A stretch of 64,000 nucleotides of DNA from Kribbella monticola. GTDB lineage: Bacteria; Actinomycetota; Actinomycetes; Propionibacteriales; Kribbellaceae. The DNA lies in the NCBI RefSeq assembly GCF_003261635.1, contig NZ_QFXK01000035.1, positions 372,001-436,000 of the forward strand. The letters run 5' to 3'. Under the pieces are notes generated by a model. It was not told where the DNA came from, did not search any database, and saw only the letters and a program-made list of their open reading frames with translations. The translations under genes were made by a program, and so were the position numbers. The stretch's first letter is position 1. Each line of letters begins with the position of its first letter. Below are positions 37,623 through 46,485 of the stretch, piece after piece.

Positions 37623-38819
37623 TTACTGGCTGGGCACGGTCCAGAGGCTGTCGGTCGACACCGTCACCCCGAAGCTACTCGCCAGGTTTGCGTCGCCGTA
37701 GGCCGTTCCGTACTTCACCACCAGGTCGACGCGCCAGCCTCCGACGTAAGCGCTGTGTGATTGCCCGTCCAGGTGATCCGCGGACCACTTCTGCACGTCC
37801 GGGAGGCCGTTGCCCCCGGCGATCCCCAGGGTGTTGCCCACCAGCTCAGTGAAGGTCTGCTTGGTCGTCGCCGCATCCGCGTCACGCGAGGTGTCGGTGG
37901 CTCCGATGATCAGGGTGGTGATACCGCTCGAACCCAGTCCGGCACTGAGAACGGAGGTGCGCCCCTTGCCGTCGCGGAAGCTGCCGGAACAGTCCTCCCG
38001 AGCCGCGTCACAGGTGAAGCCCTTGGCGGTCAGGGCGTCGGCAAGCTTGGCCGGCGAACTGGCCATCTCGATGCGCGGGACAGTGAGCGGGTATTTCCCC
38101 GACTTGGCCGCGCTCACGGTGGTCCCACTCGCGCCCTCGCGAACGTGGTACCTGCCCCAGGACCCGTCGAACGTGGCGTCGTCGGTCTTCGGCAGGTCGG
38201 AGACGGCCCGAGCGACCTTGTCCTGGTCGGCGTCGAACACCACTTCCGAAACCGTCTGCAGTACAGGTGCCAGCGTCACGAACGCCACCCCTTCCTGCTG
38301 GCTGAAGGTCTTGAGATTCAGCCCGATGACGGTGCCGCCGTTGTCGTACTGGAAGAGCACCTCGGCCGAGGTCATCCCCTTGTCCGCCCAGCTGAAGCAG
38401 CCGGCGCTCCCACCGGCCGCGATCGTGAACCGCACACTGCACTCCAGGCCCTTGCCGGTGAGCGCATCGGTCAGCTCTTTCGCCTGACCTGTGGTCTCGC
38501 CACCCGCCTGAGCGACATTCGGCGCCGCCGCAGGCGAACTGGCCGAGCCGCCGTCATCCCCGCGCTGCGCCAGCCACACCACGGCCCCACCAACAATCAA
38601 AACCAGCGCCAGCCCCACACCAACCAACACCCCCACCTTCCCTCGCCCCTTAGGCGGCCCGTATCCGGGACCGCCTTGTGGTGGAACACCTTGTGGCGGC
38701 CAGGGGGCGGGTGGTTGTTGCCCTTGCCAACCAGTTTGCGGGCCGGGGTAGGGCTGCTGTGGTGGCTGTGGTGGCTGTGGTGGCTGGGGTGGCTGGCCGG
38801 TCGGGCCGTAGGACGACAT
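37623..38819 (-). CDS. Hypothetical single-pass membrane protein with Pro/Gln-rich cytoplasmic tail
   Basis: This 398-residue protein starts with about 55 residues of Pro/Gln/Gly-rich sequence (repeated PPQ units encoded by 9-bp DNA repeats near 38760-38795). One membrane helix follows (VGVLVGVGLALVLIVGGAVVWLA), then a 300-residue external region with paired Cys (ECSVRF...GCFSW and FTCDAAREDCSG). The two halves of the external region look like duplicated domains, since both carry a LTDALTGKG/LADALTAKG motif. GGAAGGA precedes the ATG. This architecture is common in actinobacterial envelope proteins of unknown function. Confidence 0.8.
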   Translation of the reverse strand: MSSYGPTGQPPQPPQPPQPPQQPYPGPQTGWQGQQPPAPWPPQGVPPQGGPGYGPPKGRGKVGVLVGVGLALVLIVGGAVVWLAQRGDDGGSASSPAAAPNVAQAGGETTGQAKELTDALTGKGLECSVRFTIAAGGSAGCFSWADKGMTSAEVLFQYDNGGTVIGLNLKTFSQQEGVAFVTLAPVLQTVSEVVFDADQDKVARAVSDLPKTDDATFDGSWGRYHVREGASGTTVSAAKSGKYPLTVPRIEMASSPAKLADALTAKGFTCDAAREDCSGSFRDGKGRTSVLSAGLGSSGITTLIIGATDTSRDADAATTKQTFTELVGNTLGIAGGNGLPDVQKWSADHLDGQSHSAYVGGWRVDLVVKYGTAYGDANLASSFGVTVSTDSLWTVPSQ

Positions 38820-38902
38820 GCTGGGATCCTTCCGGGAAACGCGAGGCGTCCCAGAACATACCGCCGGACGAGGTCGTCGCTCGCGGACCCGACTGCCGGC
38901 GG

Positions 38903-39967
38903 TCAGCTCGCCGGCGGGTACTGCGTCACGTCGATGTCGATCACGGTGACGCCGGTCGGGATGTACTTGACCAAGGCAACGTTCTCACGCACCAGCTCGT
39001 CACGGACCGCAGCTCCGGTCCGCCGGTCGATCACGGTGCGCCAGATCTCGTTGCGACGGAAGTACTCCGAGCCGGCCCGGAAGAACCGCTCACCTCGCGC
39101 GAACACGCGGTAGGACGAGGAAGTGCTCTCGTCGGCGAGGATCTCGCCTTCCAGATACCGCTCGCCGACGCCCACCTTGAGCTGGAACGTCCGGTCGGTG
39201 TCGTTGCGGAACTGCAGATCCACGTAGTTGTAGACGATGCTGCAACCCACACCCCACGGGAGCACGCGGCCGTTGTCGGGGAAGGGGTCGAAGCTGTGTG
39301 TCGACCGCTGCGTCACCGTCAGCGGCGAGTGCAGGACCATCCAGTGCAGCAGGTTCGCCAGTTGGCAGATGCCGCCGCCGATCCCCGGCCGCGCCTGGCC
39401 GTTGGACAGCCGCATGCCCTTCAGATATCCCTTGCGCCGGGTCGCGTTCCCGACCAGCTTGTTGAAGGAGAACGTCTCGCCCGGCCGGATCACCAGACCG
39501 TCCACCTGGGCGCAGGCGAGCTTCAGATTGGTCACCTTGTTGTGCTGCATCCACATCTCGGTCTCGCCGAGCTGCCGGAGCAGCAGCGACTTGTGCCGCT
39601 TCACCCGGACGGGCAGGTCCTGGCTCTGCCGGGTCTGCGCGAACGCCGTGTCCGAACGCATCCACTCGATCCGCCGCCGGGCCCGGTGGTACCTGACCGC
39701 GACCGGATAGAGCGCGGGGATCCGCTGCGACCAACGCCGCGCCCCCACCCGCGGCAACACCCGGGCAACCTCAGCCGCAGTCAGCTCCGCCACCGCCCCG
39801 GAGCCGTCAGCCCGGTCCGACTCCTCGGCCGGCCGGGAGCCCTCGACTCGGCCCGACTCCGCCATCGGCTCGCCCTCAGCCCGGGCCAACTCCTCGGCCA
39901 GGTCCAGGGCATTGGTCACGCCGGCTTCGGGTGCCTGCAGGTTTGTCATCGTGATGCTCTCAGTCAT
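38903..39967 (-). CDS. VanW-like protein
   Basis: This is a 354-residue VanW-family protein. The core reads VRPGETFSFN-like VIRPGETFSFNKLVG, GYLKGMRL, GIGGGICQLANLLHWMVLHSPL and RSTHSFDPFPD, which are the diagnostic VanW motifs. There is no obvious signal peptide. The N-terminal 60 residues are acidic and low in complexity. VanW is named for its presence in some glycopeptide-resistance clusters, but its activity is not established and no other van genes are here. The ATG at 39967 is preceded by GGGGGAACG; a second ATG lies six codons downstream. Confidence 0.88.
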   Translation of the reverse strand: MTESITMTNLQAPEAGVTNALDLAEELARAEGEPMAESGRVEGSRPAEESDRADGSGAVAELTAAEVARVLPRVGARRWSQRIPALYPVAVRYHRARRRIEWMRSDTAFAQTRQSQDLPVRVKRHKSLLLRQLGETEMWMQHNKVTNLKLACAQVDGLVIRPGETFSFNKLVGNATRRKGYLKGMRLSNGQARPGIGGGICQLANLLHWMVLHSPLTVTQRSTHSFDPFPDNGRVLPWGVGCSIVYNYVDLQFRNDTDRTFQLKVGVGERYLEGEILADESTSSSYRVFARGERFFRAGSEYFRRNEIWRTVIDRRTGAAVRDELVRENVALVKYIPTGVTVIDIDVTQYPPAS

Positions 39968-40114
39968 TCGTTCCCCCGGAACGGGACACGGTCGATCCCC
40001 CTGATCGATCCGGCAAACGCTACGCCCGGCCGTGTACCAGCCAGGTGGCGGCGAGCACACGATCGAGTTGCGCCAGGTATGACGCCACCTCCACCAACCC
40101 GGTTCGAATCAATT

Positions 40115-40660
40115 TCAGCCGAGTTGGAGGGCGGTGCAGATCCAGCGGCCGCGGTGGACCTCGAGCCGGAGCGCGATCGCCCGCGAGCGTTCGCCGTACC
40201 GGACGTGCGCGGCGACTTCCGCGACCTCGGTCGCCGGCGTGGAGACGTGCACCGAGCGGACCGCGCTGCGCTCCTTCGAGCCGCGTGCGGTGGCCGTGGT
40301 GGTCAGTCCGAGCAGGCGCACCCGACGGTTCAGCTCACCGAAGACCACCGAATCCGTGAACCGGACCAGCTGCGAGATCGGCCGATCCCCGGCCAGGACC
40401 TCCGCGACCGCCTGCACCAACTTCGACGCCCACGCCTGCGGATCCGGCAGCCGCGGCCCCGCCGGCACCAATCGCAACGACGGCGCCGGTACGACGTCGC
40501 GCTCGAACTCGACCTCGTACCGCAAGGCCAGGGCGCCCTGCGTCATCGGCCCGGTGCGAACGGAGCCCGGGTACGTCGTGCCCGCGACGGCCGGGCCGGC
40601 CGACGTCGGATCAGTTTCCGGAAGGGGATGGACGGTGGCGAGGGTTGCGTAGGCACTCAT
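40115..40660 (-). CDS. Rv3235 family protein
   Basis: This 181-residue protein of the actinobacterial Rv3235 family has conserved parts WASKLVQAVAEVLAGDRPISQLVRFTD and RGRWICTALQLG near the C-terminus. No membrane segment is present. It follows the LysM gene by one base, and AGGAGAAGTGAC precedes the ATG. In mycobacteria the homologue also lies near secA. The function is unknown. Confidence 0.85.
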   Translation of the reverse strand: MSAYATLATVHPLPETDPTSAGPAVAGTTYPGSVRTGPMTQGALALRYEVEFERDVVPAPSLRLVPAGPRLPDPQAWASKLVQAVAEVLAGDRPISQLVRFTDSVVFGELNRRVRLLGLTTTATARGSKERSAVRSVHVSTPATEVAEVAAHVRYGERSRAIALRLEVHRGRWICTALQLG

Positions 40661-40661
40661 G

Positions 40662-41744
40662 TCACTTCTCCTGGTGGGTTGGCGGCACGGGATGGCCGGC
40701 GGCTGGGATACGCAGCACCTGGCCGGGATAAAGCTGGTCTGGGTCAGGCCCGATCAGGGCTCGGTTGGCGGCGTACCACTGCGGCCAGCGCGCCGCGACG
40801 GCCGCGTCGGTGGCATCCGGCCCGAGCTCGGCAGCGGCCAGGTCCCACAAGGTGTCGCCGTACTGGACGACGCGCGTCGCAGGACGCACCGGATGCCCGG
40901 ACCGCAGATCGGTGTAGCGAGTAGGAGCCCCCACCGTCGGCCGATCCGGCACCCCGACCCGCCCCGCCTTCGGCCGCACCGGCTGCACCGGCCGATCCGG
41001 CACCCCGACCCGCCCCGCCTTCGGCCGCACCGGCTGCACCGGCCGATCCGGCGCTCCGACCCGCCCGGCCTTCGGCTGCACGGGTCGTTGATTCGGCTCT
41101 GACGGGTGCGCTTCTCCAGTCAGCTGCACGCTCGACGCCTTCTCGACCGCACGCCAGTCGCCCGTCGTGTCGGAGGTGCGCGGTTGCGCTGCCTCGGTCG
41201 GTACGGCGGTGCGGTGGTCTTGGGCGTCTGTGGTGCGAAGGGCTCGGAAGTGCTGGTCGGGGTGGGCTGTCAGGCGCGGTTCGTCGGTCAGGGGCACGCT
41301 TGAGGGCTTTTCGGTTGCACGCCAGTCGGTCGGAGCAGCGAGGCGGAGTGACGAGGCCGGTTCGAGGGGAGCCCAGTCGGGGTGGGAGGTGTCGGTGGGC
41401 GCGGCGTGCGCGACGCCGATGGTGAGTGGGGTCACGGCTGCGACGCCCAACGCGGAACGGAGCAAGGCTCGCGAGGTCTGCGAGGTGATCCGGGCGGCAA
41501 CCTGCGAGGCGCCGCGCCCGATGACACCGGGTGTTTGCTCGAGAACGGTCGCGAGGACGGCGGCCAGCAGCCACACATAGGCGACCCAGGCAACGGCGCC
41601 GACGGTCAGCACCGCCATCGAGGTCAGGTCTTGCGTCGTCGCCGCCTCGATCGAACCAGCCGTCGCCCAGCGCAGCCCAAGCCCCACTGCGGTCAGCGCG
41701 GCCAGCGCGAGGAGCCCTTTGAGCCCTCGGATCATCGCGTTCAT
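40662..41744 (-). CDS. LysM-domain membrane protein with Pro-rich repeats
   Basis: This 360-residue protein has two N-terminal helices (LLALAALTAVGLGLRWATA and MAVLTVGAVAWVAYVWLLAAVLATVL) and a third hydrophobic stretch near residue 105. A long Pro/Arg/Thr-rich region and a C-terminal LysM domain follow (VVQYGDTLWDLAAAELG...LYPGQVLRIP). LysM binds peptidoglycan. The linker has 17-residue repeats containing PDRPVQPVRPKAG. The ATG at 41744 follows AGAGG; a longer frame upstream is not family-like. It is the first gene of a pair with the Rv3235-like gene. Confidence 0.83.
   Translation of the reverse strand: MNAMIRGLKGLLALAALTAVGLGLRWATAGSIEAATTQDLTSMAVLTVGAVAWVAYVWLLAAVLATVLEQTPGVIGRGASQVAARITSQTSRALLRSALGVAAVTPLTIGVAHAAPTDTSHPDWAPLEPASSLRLAAPTDWRATEKPSSVPLTDEPRLTAHPDQHFRALRTTDAQDHRTAVPTEAAQPRTSDTTGDWRAVEKASSVQLTGEAHPSEPNQRPVQPKAGRVGAPDRPVQPVRPKAGRVGVPDRPVQPVRPKAGRVGVPDRPTVGAPTRYTDLRSGHPVRPATRVVQYGDTLWDLAAAELGPDATDAAVAARWPQWYAANRALIGPDPDQLYPGQVLRIPAAGHPVPPTHQEK
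40939..41091. repeat. 51-bp tandem repeat inside the LysM gene
   Basis: Units at 40939-40989 and 40990-41040 are identical over all 51 bases; the third (41041-41091) is similar for about its first 40 bases and then diverges. Each encodes a 17-residue Pro/Arg-rich segment of the wall-spanning linker. Confidence 0.85.
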
Positions 41745-41899
41745 CAGCTTTGGCCTCTGATCTGTGAGTTTGCTTGAGTTTGCGTTGGTCTGATCAATAT
41801 AGACCCATGAAGCCGTGCTTTGGCAAGCCGAATCTGTGATCGGGTCGCTACGGAAGGTGAGAGTGACCACGCAGAGTGCCCATGAAGTAGGTTCTGGGT

Positions 41900-42454
41900 A
41901 TGCGCTTGGATGCCTTGTTCGAGGACCTGGAGTCGCAGTTCGACGCGCTGCAGGACAGCGATCTGTACGGCGAGGTGGCCGATCGCATCCGCGCCGAAGT
42001 CGGCAAGATCACCGTGCTCGACCGGCTTCGCGGCGCGGTCGGCACCGTCGTACGGGTCGAGCTGACGCACGCCGAGCCGGTCGCCGGCACGCTCAGCAGG
42101 GTCGGGAAGGACTGCCTGCTGCTCGAAGCCGAGCGCTACGAGGAGTGGCTGATCCCAGTCACCGCACTGGCCGCGGTGCATGGTCTCGGACCGTGGGCCG
42201 AAGCAGCCGAAGGCGCGATCGCGGCGAAGCTCGGCCTGGCCCATCTGCTCCGCGGCATCGCCCGGGACCGCTCACCGGTGACGTTGTTCAGCGCGGCCGC
42301 TGGAGGGCACCCGGTCACCGGCACGATCGACCGCGTCGGCGCCGACTTCCTGGAGATCGCCGAACATCCGCTGGACGCACCCCGCCGCCGGACCGAGGTC
42401 TACAACTCCCGGCTCGTCCCCACCGCGGCCCTCACCGCAGTACGCCGGCGCTAA
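41900..42454 (+). CDS. Conserved actinobacterial protein of unknown function
   Basis: This 184-residue soluble protein begins MRLDALFEDLESQFDALQDSDLYGEVADRIRAE-like (described from its conserved opening LFEDLESQFDAL). It contains two beta-rich segments that resemble a duplicated small-barrel domain (VGTVVRVELTHAEPVAGTLS and VTLFSAAAGGHPVTGTIDRV). I recognise the opening from actinobacterial hypothetical proteins but no function. The start ATG at 41900 follows GGTTCTGGG. It is divergent from the LysM gene, and its stop interlocks with that of the convergent HTH gene (CTAA, 42451-42454). Confidence 0.72.
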   Translation: MRLDALFEDLESQFDALQDSDLYGEVADRIRAEVGKITVLDRLRGAVGTVVRVELTHAEPVAGTLSRVGKDCLLLEAERYEEWLIPVTALAAVHGLGPWAEAAEGAIAAKLGLAHLLRGIARDRSPVTLFSAAAGGHPVTGTIDRVGADFLEIAEHPLDAPRRRTEVYNSRLVPTAALTAVRRR

Positions 42455-42705
42455 CCCGCTGAGTTGGCGTCTTCGGAAACGTCCGCGTCTTCGCCGAAGG
42501 GGTGGGTGTCGATGAACTGTTTGGTCTCGGTGTAGAGCCGCTCGATGTACTTCTCCAGCTCCGACGACTCCACCCGCCACTGGCCGCGGCCGCCGATCTT
42601 CACCGCGGGGATGTCACCGCGGCGAACCAGTGCGTACACCTGGTTGGCAGAGATGTTCAGCACCTCCGCGACGTCGGAGAGCTGGAGGAAGCGCGGTGCC
42701 GGCAT
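42451..42705 (-). CDS. Small excisionase-type helix-turn-helix protein
   Basis: This 84-residue MerR-like winged-helix protein of the HTH_17/excisionase type has RFLQLSDVAEVLNISANQVYALV as the HTH and IPAVKIGGRGQWRVESSELEKYIE as the wing and dimer helix. An acidic tail follows (EDADVSEDANSAG). Similar single-domain proteins (BldC-like) are developmental regulators in actinobacteria, though this one is closer to Rv0500A-like proteins. AAAGGG precedes the ATG. Confidence 0.85.
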   Translation of the reverse strand: MPAPRFLQLSDVAEVLNISANQVYALVRRGDIPAVKIGGRGQWRVESSELEKYIERLYTETKQFIDTHPFGEDADVSEDANSAG

Positions 42706-42899
42706 GCGCCGCCCTTTCGGGAAGGAAGTGGACTCGACGAGCTACTTGCTTCAGTTTGCCACGGTTGGCCTCCGGATGAGCCGCTTTGTCCACAGCAGCG
42801 GCACTTGTGGATGAAGATCTGCAGAGAACCTGCGGACACGGCAGAATGACGCTCTCTGAGCGCGATCACGCGATGACAGCGAATGACTGGGGAGTTCGA

Positions 42900-43562
42900 G
42901 TGGCCGACAATCCCGCGGTGCGGAGCGGATTCGCCGCACCGTCCATCCCGACCGTGCGGAACCGGCGGGCCCGGTGGAAGGACGGCAGGCTGGTCCTCGG
43001 CGTGTTGCTGGTCGCGATCACTGCGCTGGCAGGTGCCAAGCTGCTCGCGTCCGCGGACGACACGACGACCGTCTGGGCCGCCGAGCGCGATCTCCCCGCC
43101 GGCACCAAGCTCACCGGCGACGACCTCACCTCTGTCCGGGTCCGCTTCACCAGCAACGAGGAAGCCGGCCGGTACGTCGATGCGACCGCAAACCTCAAGG
43201 GCCTCGTCATCGTCCGGTCAGTCGGAGCAGGCGAGTTCGTACCGCGTGAGGCCGCCGTCACCCAGACCGAGAACGACCGCACCGAGTTGCCGCTGTCCAT
43301 CGCGGCCGGCCGCCTGCCGGGGGACACCGCCGCGGGTGATCAGGTGGATGTCTGGGTCGTCCCCAAGGACGCGGAGCAACCGGCCAAGAAACTGTGGGAC
43401 ACCATCCGGGTGGTCCAGGTCGACACGGTCAAGGGGGTGGCCGGCGGATCCGCGCGTCGGCAGGTCCTGGTCGGCCTCGATCCTGCGGATCTCCCCAAGC
43501 TTCCCGCCGCGCTGGCAGCGATGAGCACAGGCGAGCCGGTGCTCGTCCGGCGAGGCCGCTGA
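42900..43562 (+). CDS. SAF-domain protein, CpaB-like pilus assembly
   Basis: This 220-residue protein has one N-terminal helix (LVLGVLLVAITALAGAKLLA) and an external SAF domain (VWAAERDLPAGTKLTGDDL, GEFVPREAAV), then a RcpC/CpaB-like region (GDQVDVWVV). CpaB takes part in Flp/Tad pilus assembly. The GTG at 42900 has GGGGAG five bases upstream, whereas in-frame ATGs at 42846 and 42873 do not have a comparable site. Its stop overlaps the ATG of the CpaE-like gene. No secretin, CpaF or TadB gene is in the window. Confidence 0.82.
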   Translation: MADNPAVRSGFAAPSIPTVRNRRARWKDGRLVLGVLLVAITALAGAKLLASADDTTTVWAAERDLPAGTKLTGDDLTSVRVRFTSNEEAGRYVDATANLKGLVIVRSVGAGEFVPREAAVTQTENDRTELPLSIAAGRLPGDTAAGDQVDVWVVPKDAEQPAKKLWDTIRVVQVDTVKGVAGGSARRQVLVGLDPADLPKLPAALAAMSTGEPVLVRRGR

Positions 43563-44830
43563 TGGCCGTACCGCTCCTTCTCGCGGTGACCGGTGCACCC
43601 TGGGAGGCAGACGTCGTACGCCGGGCCGAACGCGCTCCTGGCATCCGGATCGTCCGCAGATGTGTCGACATCGCCGATGTGATGGCAGCGGCCGCCAGTG
43701 GACAAGCCAGGGCCGTGTTGCTCGCAGAAGACCTTCCACGGTTGACGTCTGACGCGGTCGCCGCGCTGCATTCGCGGCGCATCGCAGTGGTCGCCATGGT
43801 CGATCCATCGGACAACGGCGAGTTCGCCGGCGGCGAGGATCGCCTCAGCCGGATGGGCATCGAGCGGATCCTCCCGGCCGACGTCAGTGCCGAGGACCTC
43901 GGCCGGGCGATCGTCGACGCGGTCGAGTCGGGCCCACCGGCGACCGTCTCGCACTTCGCCGGCGGGTTCGTGCCGTACCAGGGCGACGCCCCGCCGAGCG
44001 AGCCACCTCGCCCGTACGGCGAAGGGACGGGCCGAGTGATCGCGGTCTGGGGGCCAACCGGCGCACCAGGTCGCAGTACGGTCGCAGTCGGGTTGGCCAC
44101 CGAGTTGGCAGCGCGAGGGATGCCCACCTTGCTCGCCGATGCGGATGTGTACGGCGGGACCGTGGCCCAGCAGCTCGGCATGCTCGACGAAACCTCAGGG
44201 TTGGCTGCCGCGGCCCGATCAGCGGGTGGCGGATCGCTCGACGTGACCGTGCTCGCGCGGCACGCACGGCAACTCAGCCCACATCTCCTGGTGCTGACCG
44301 GACTCAGCCGCGCCGATCGGTGGACCGAGCTGCGACCGGCAGCGATCGAGTCGGTGTGGCTCACCGCCCGGATGCTCGCCCCTTGCACTGTGGTCGATGC
44401 GGGCTTCTGCATCGAAAGCGACGAGGAGATCTCCTTCGACACGCTCGCACCCCGCCGCAACGGCGCAACGCTGGCAACGCTCGAAGAGGCCGATGAAGTC
44501 GTAGTCGTCGGTACTGCGGACCCGATCGGCTTGACCCGTCTCATCAGGGCACTCCACGAGCTGCGCGCAGCCGTGCCCTCGGCGAACCCACGAGTCGTGG
44601 TCAACCGCCTCCGCTCCGGCCCACTCGGCAACGCGCCCGCGGACGCCGTCGCCGAGGCCCTCAGCCGGTACGCCGGTGTCCAGGCCGCCGCGTTGCTGCC
44701 GTTCGACCAAGCTGCCTGTGATGCCGCGACGGCGCACGGGCGCAGCCTGGCCGACGCGGCGAAATCGAGCAAGCTGCGCAAGGCGATGCAAGGGTTCGCA
44801 GCCGGGGTTACGGCGGATCTCCTCAGTTGA
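43562..44830 (+). CDS. CpaE/MinD-like ATPase
   Basis: This 422-residue protein has an N-terminal receiver-like region (about residues 1-130) and a C-terminal MinD/ParA-type ATPase. The ATP loop reads VWGPTGAPGRSTVAVGLA, lacking the signature N-terminal Lys of a deviant Walker A and with Arg for the usual Lys before Ser-Thr. Downstream motifs are LLADADVYGGTVAQQLGM (switch I Asp) and VVDAGF (switch II). Loss of the key lysine suggests altered or weak ATP hydrolysis; the same loop occurs in other actinobacterial CpaE-like proteins. It is coupled to the CpaB-like gene by a TGATG overlap. Confidence 0.82.
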   Translation: MAVPLLLAVTGAPWEADVVRRAERAPGIRIVRRCVDIADVMAAAASGQARAVLLAEDLPRLTSDAVAALHSRRIAVVAMVDPSDNGEFAGGEDRLSRMGIERILPADVSAEDLGRAIVDAVESGPPATVSHFAGGFVPYQGDAPPSEPPRPYGEGTGRVIAVWGPTGAPGRSTVAVGLATELAARGMPTLLADADVYGGTVAQQLGMLDETSGLAAAARSAGGGSLDVTVLARHARQLSPHLLVLTGLSRADRWTELRPAAIESVWLTARMLAPCTVVDAGFCIESDEEISFDTLAPRRNGATLATLEEADEVVVVGTADPIGLTRLIRALHELRAAVPSANPRVVVNRLRSGPLGNAPADAVAEALSRYAGVQAAALLPFDQAACDAATAHGRSLADAAKSSKLRKAMQGFAAGVTADLLS

Positions 44831-44950
44831 AGATGGGGGTAAACCCCACCGACAAGCGGCCCGGGATATGCCAGGGTTGACCCCACAAGCACCGTCGGTA
44901 CGGAGCGCACCGCCAGTAGCTCCGGCACCACGCAGCACCAGGGGAGAAGC

Positions 44951-45739
44951 ATGTCCGAGGTCCAGGGCCGCCCGGCCGGCACCATGAGCACCGAGCGCAG
45001 GTACGGCATCGCGATCTCGGTCGCCCTCATCCTCGGCGGCGTGTACTGGGCCTTGACCGGTCTCACCGACGACAGCCGCACGAGCAACGGCTCGTACCAG
45101 GTGGAGAACAGCGCGATCACGATCGAGGCGGTCTCGGCTGACGTGGAGTTGCGGACCGGGGACGTCTCCGAGGTGACCGTCAGCAGGAAGTACAACCGGA
45201 ACCTGTTCGGATCGGATCCGAAAGAGGAGTACAGCGACGGCAAGCTGCAGCTCAAGGACACCGGCTGTGGGTTCCTGTCGTTCGGGTGCGACACCCACTA
45301 CGAGATCACCGTGCCGAAGGATCTGAAGGTCACGATCGAGAGCAGCAGCGGTGATCTGAAGGTCAGTGAGCTGTCCGGCGGCGCGACGGTACGGTCGTCG
45401 TCGGGCAACATCGACGTGGACCACATCGGTGGCCAGGTGACGCTGAAATCCTCCTCGGGCAGCATCAAGGCCGAGAACCTGAGCGCCTCCGCCGTGACCG
45501 GGCAAAGCAGTTCCGGAGATGTCGAGCTGACCTTCGACCTGGCTCCGCAGCAAGTCGAGGCGCAGACCAGCTCGGGTGATGTCGAGATCCACCTACCGGA
45601 CGGCGCCGAGACCTACAAGGTCGACGCCAAGACCAGCAGCGGCGACGAACAGACAACCGTGAAAACCGACCCGGCCTCCGCCCGGGAGATCAAAGCCAGA
45701 TCGTCCTCCGGCGACACGACCGTCGACTACGACAACTGA
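44951..45739 (+). CDS. DUF4097 beta-strand repeat protein
   Basis: This 262-residue protein has one N-terminal membrane helix (YGIAISVALILGGVYWAL) and an external beta-solenoid-like part. The repeat SSSGDLKV, SSSGNIDV, SSSGSIKA, SSSGDVEL, TSSGDVEI, TSSGDEQT, SSSGDTTV (spacing 17-24 residues) marks the DUF4097/DUF4098 family. GGGGAGAAGC precedes the ATG. The 120 bases upstream contain TTGACC near 44876, which could be a -35 element. Function unknown; such proteins are often linked to envelope stress. Confidence 0.88.
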   Translation: MSEVQGRPAGTMSTERRYGIAISVALILGGVYWALTGLTDDSRTSNGSYQVENSAITIEAVSADVELRTGDVSEVTVSRKYNRNLFGSDPKEEYSDGKLQLKDTGCGFLSFGCDTHYEITVPKDLKVTIESSSGDLKVSELSGGATVRSSSGNIDVDHIGGQVTLKSSSGSIKAENLSASAVTGQSSSGDVELTFDLAPQQVEAQTSSGDVEIHLPDGAETYKVDAKTSSGDEQTTVKTDPASAREIKARSSSGDTTVDYDN

Positions 45740-45828
45740 CACTCACCGCCCATCAGGCCGCCAGCGTTCCGTAGTACGGGGCTTGACCGGGGGAAGGTGG
45801 ACCGTTTGTCCTGAGTAGTCTTGCGCGC

Positions 45829-46485
45829 ATGTCTGACGACAAGCCCGTGCCACGTGGCCTCCTGGTCGACTGGGGTGGAGTGCTCACTTCCGGTCTCGAC
45901 GAGGCGCTGCGCCGCTGGGCCGAGCTGGACGGTCTCGACTTCGACGCGTACTACCGCGCGATGGTCGGCTGGCTCGGCGCCAGCCCGGTCGAGGCCGAGG
46001 TCAACCCGATCCACGCGCTCGAGCGCGGACAGCTCGCCGTACCGGACTTCGAGCGCAAACTCGCCGCCCTGCTGGTCCGCGAGGACGGCACCAACGTCCC
46101 CGCCGAGGGGCTGATCGAGCGGATGTTCGCGCACTTCGAGCACCAGCCGCAGATGTCGGCGCTGATCCGCCGCGCCCGGTCGCTCGGCATCCGGACCGCG
46201 CTGCTGTCGAACTCGTGGGGGAACTCCTACCCGCGCGAAACCTGGGACGGGATGTTCGACGAGATCGTCATCTCCGGTGAGGTCGGCCTGCGCAAGCCCG
46301 AGCCGGAGATCTTCCTGCTCGCCGCCGAGCGGATCGGGCTCGCCCCGGCCGAGTGCGTCTTCGTCGACGACATGGAGCCGAACATCGTCGGTGCCCGCGA
46401 ACTCGGCATGACCGCGGTCCACCACACGTCGTACGAGCAGACGCGGCAGGAACTGGAATCGGTGTTCGGAGTAGAGCTGACGTGA
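45829..46485 (+). CDS. HAD-superfamily hydrolase (subfamily IA)
   Basis: This 218-residue HAD-IA hydrolase has motif I LLVDWGGVLT, so the nucleophile D14 is present, but the second acidic residue of DxD is replaced by Gly. Motif II is ALLSNSWG, motif III is GLRKPEPEIF, and motif IV is CVFVDDMEPNI. The DWGG/DFGG variant is common in this subgroup and suggests a non-standard phosphatase or epoxide-hydrolase-like N-terminal domain. The stop overlaps the GT87 start (GTGA). Confidence 0.85.
   Translation: MSDDKPVPRGLLVDWGGVLTSGLDEALRRWAELDGLDFDAYYRAMVGWLGASPVEAEVNPIHALERGQLAVPDFERKLAALLVREDGTNVPAEGLIERMFAHFEHQPQMSALIRRARSLGIRTALLSNSWGNSYPRETWDGMFDEIVISGEVGLRKPEPEIFLLAAERIGLAPAECVFVDDMEPNIVGARELGMTAVHHTSYEQTRQELESVFGVELT

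Noticed and set aside
38903-39967. VanW-like gene as a glycopeptide-resistance marker
   Set aside because: No other van genes (vanH, vanA, vanX, vanS, vanR) are near, so a resistance role is not supported.
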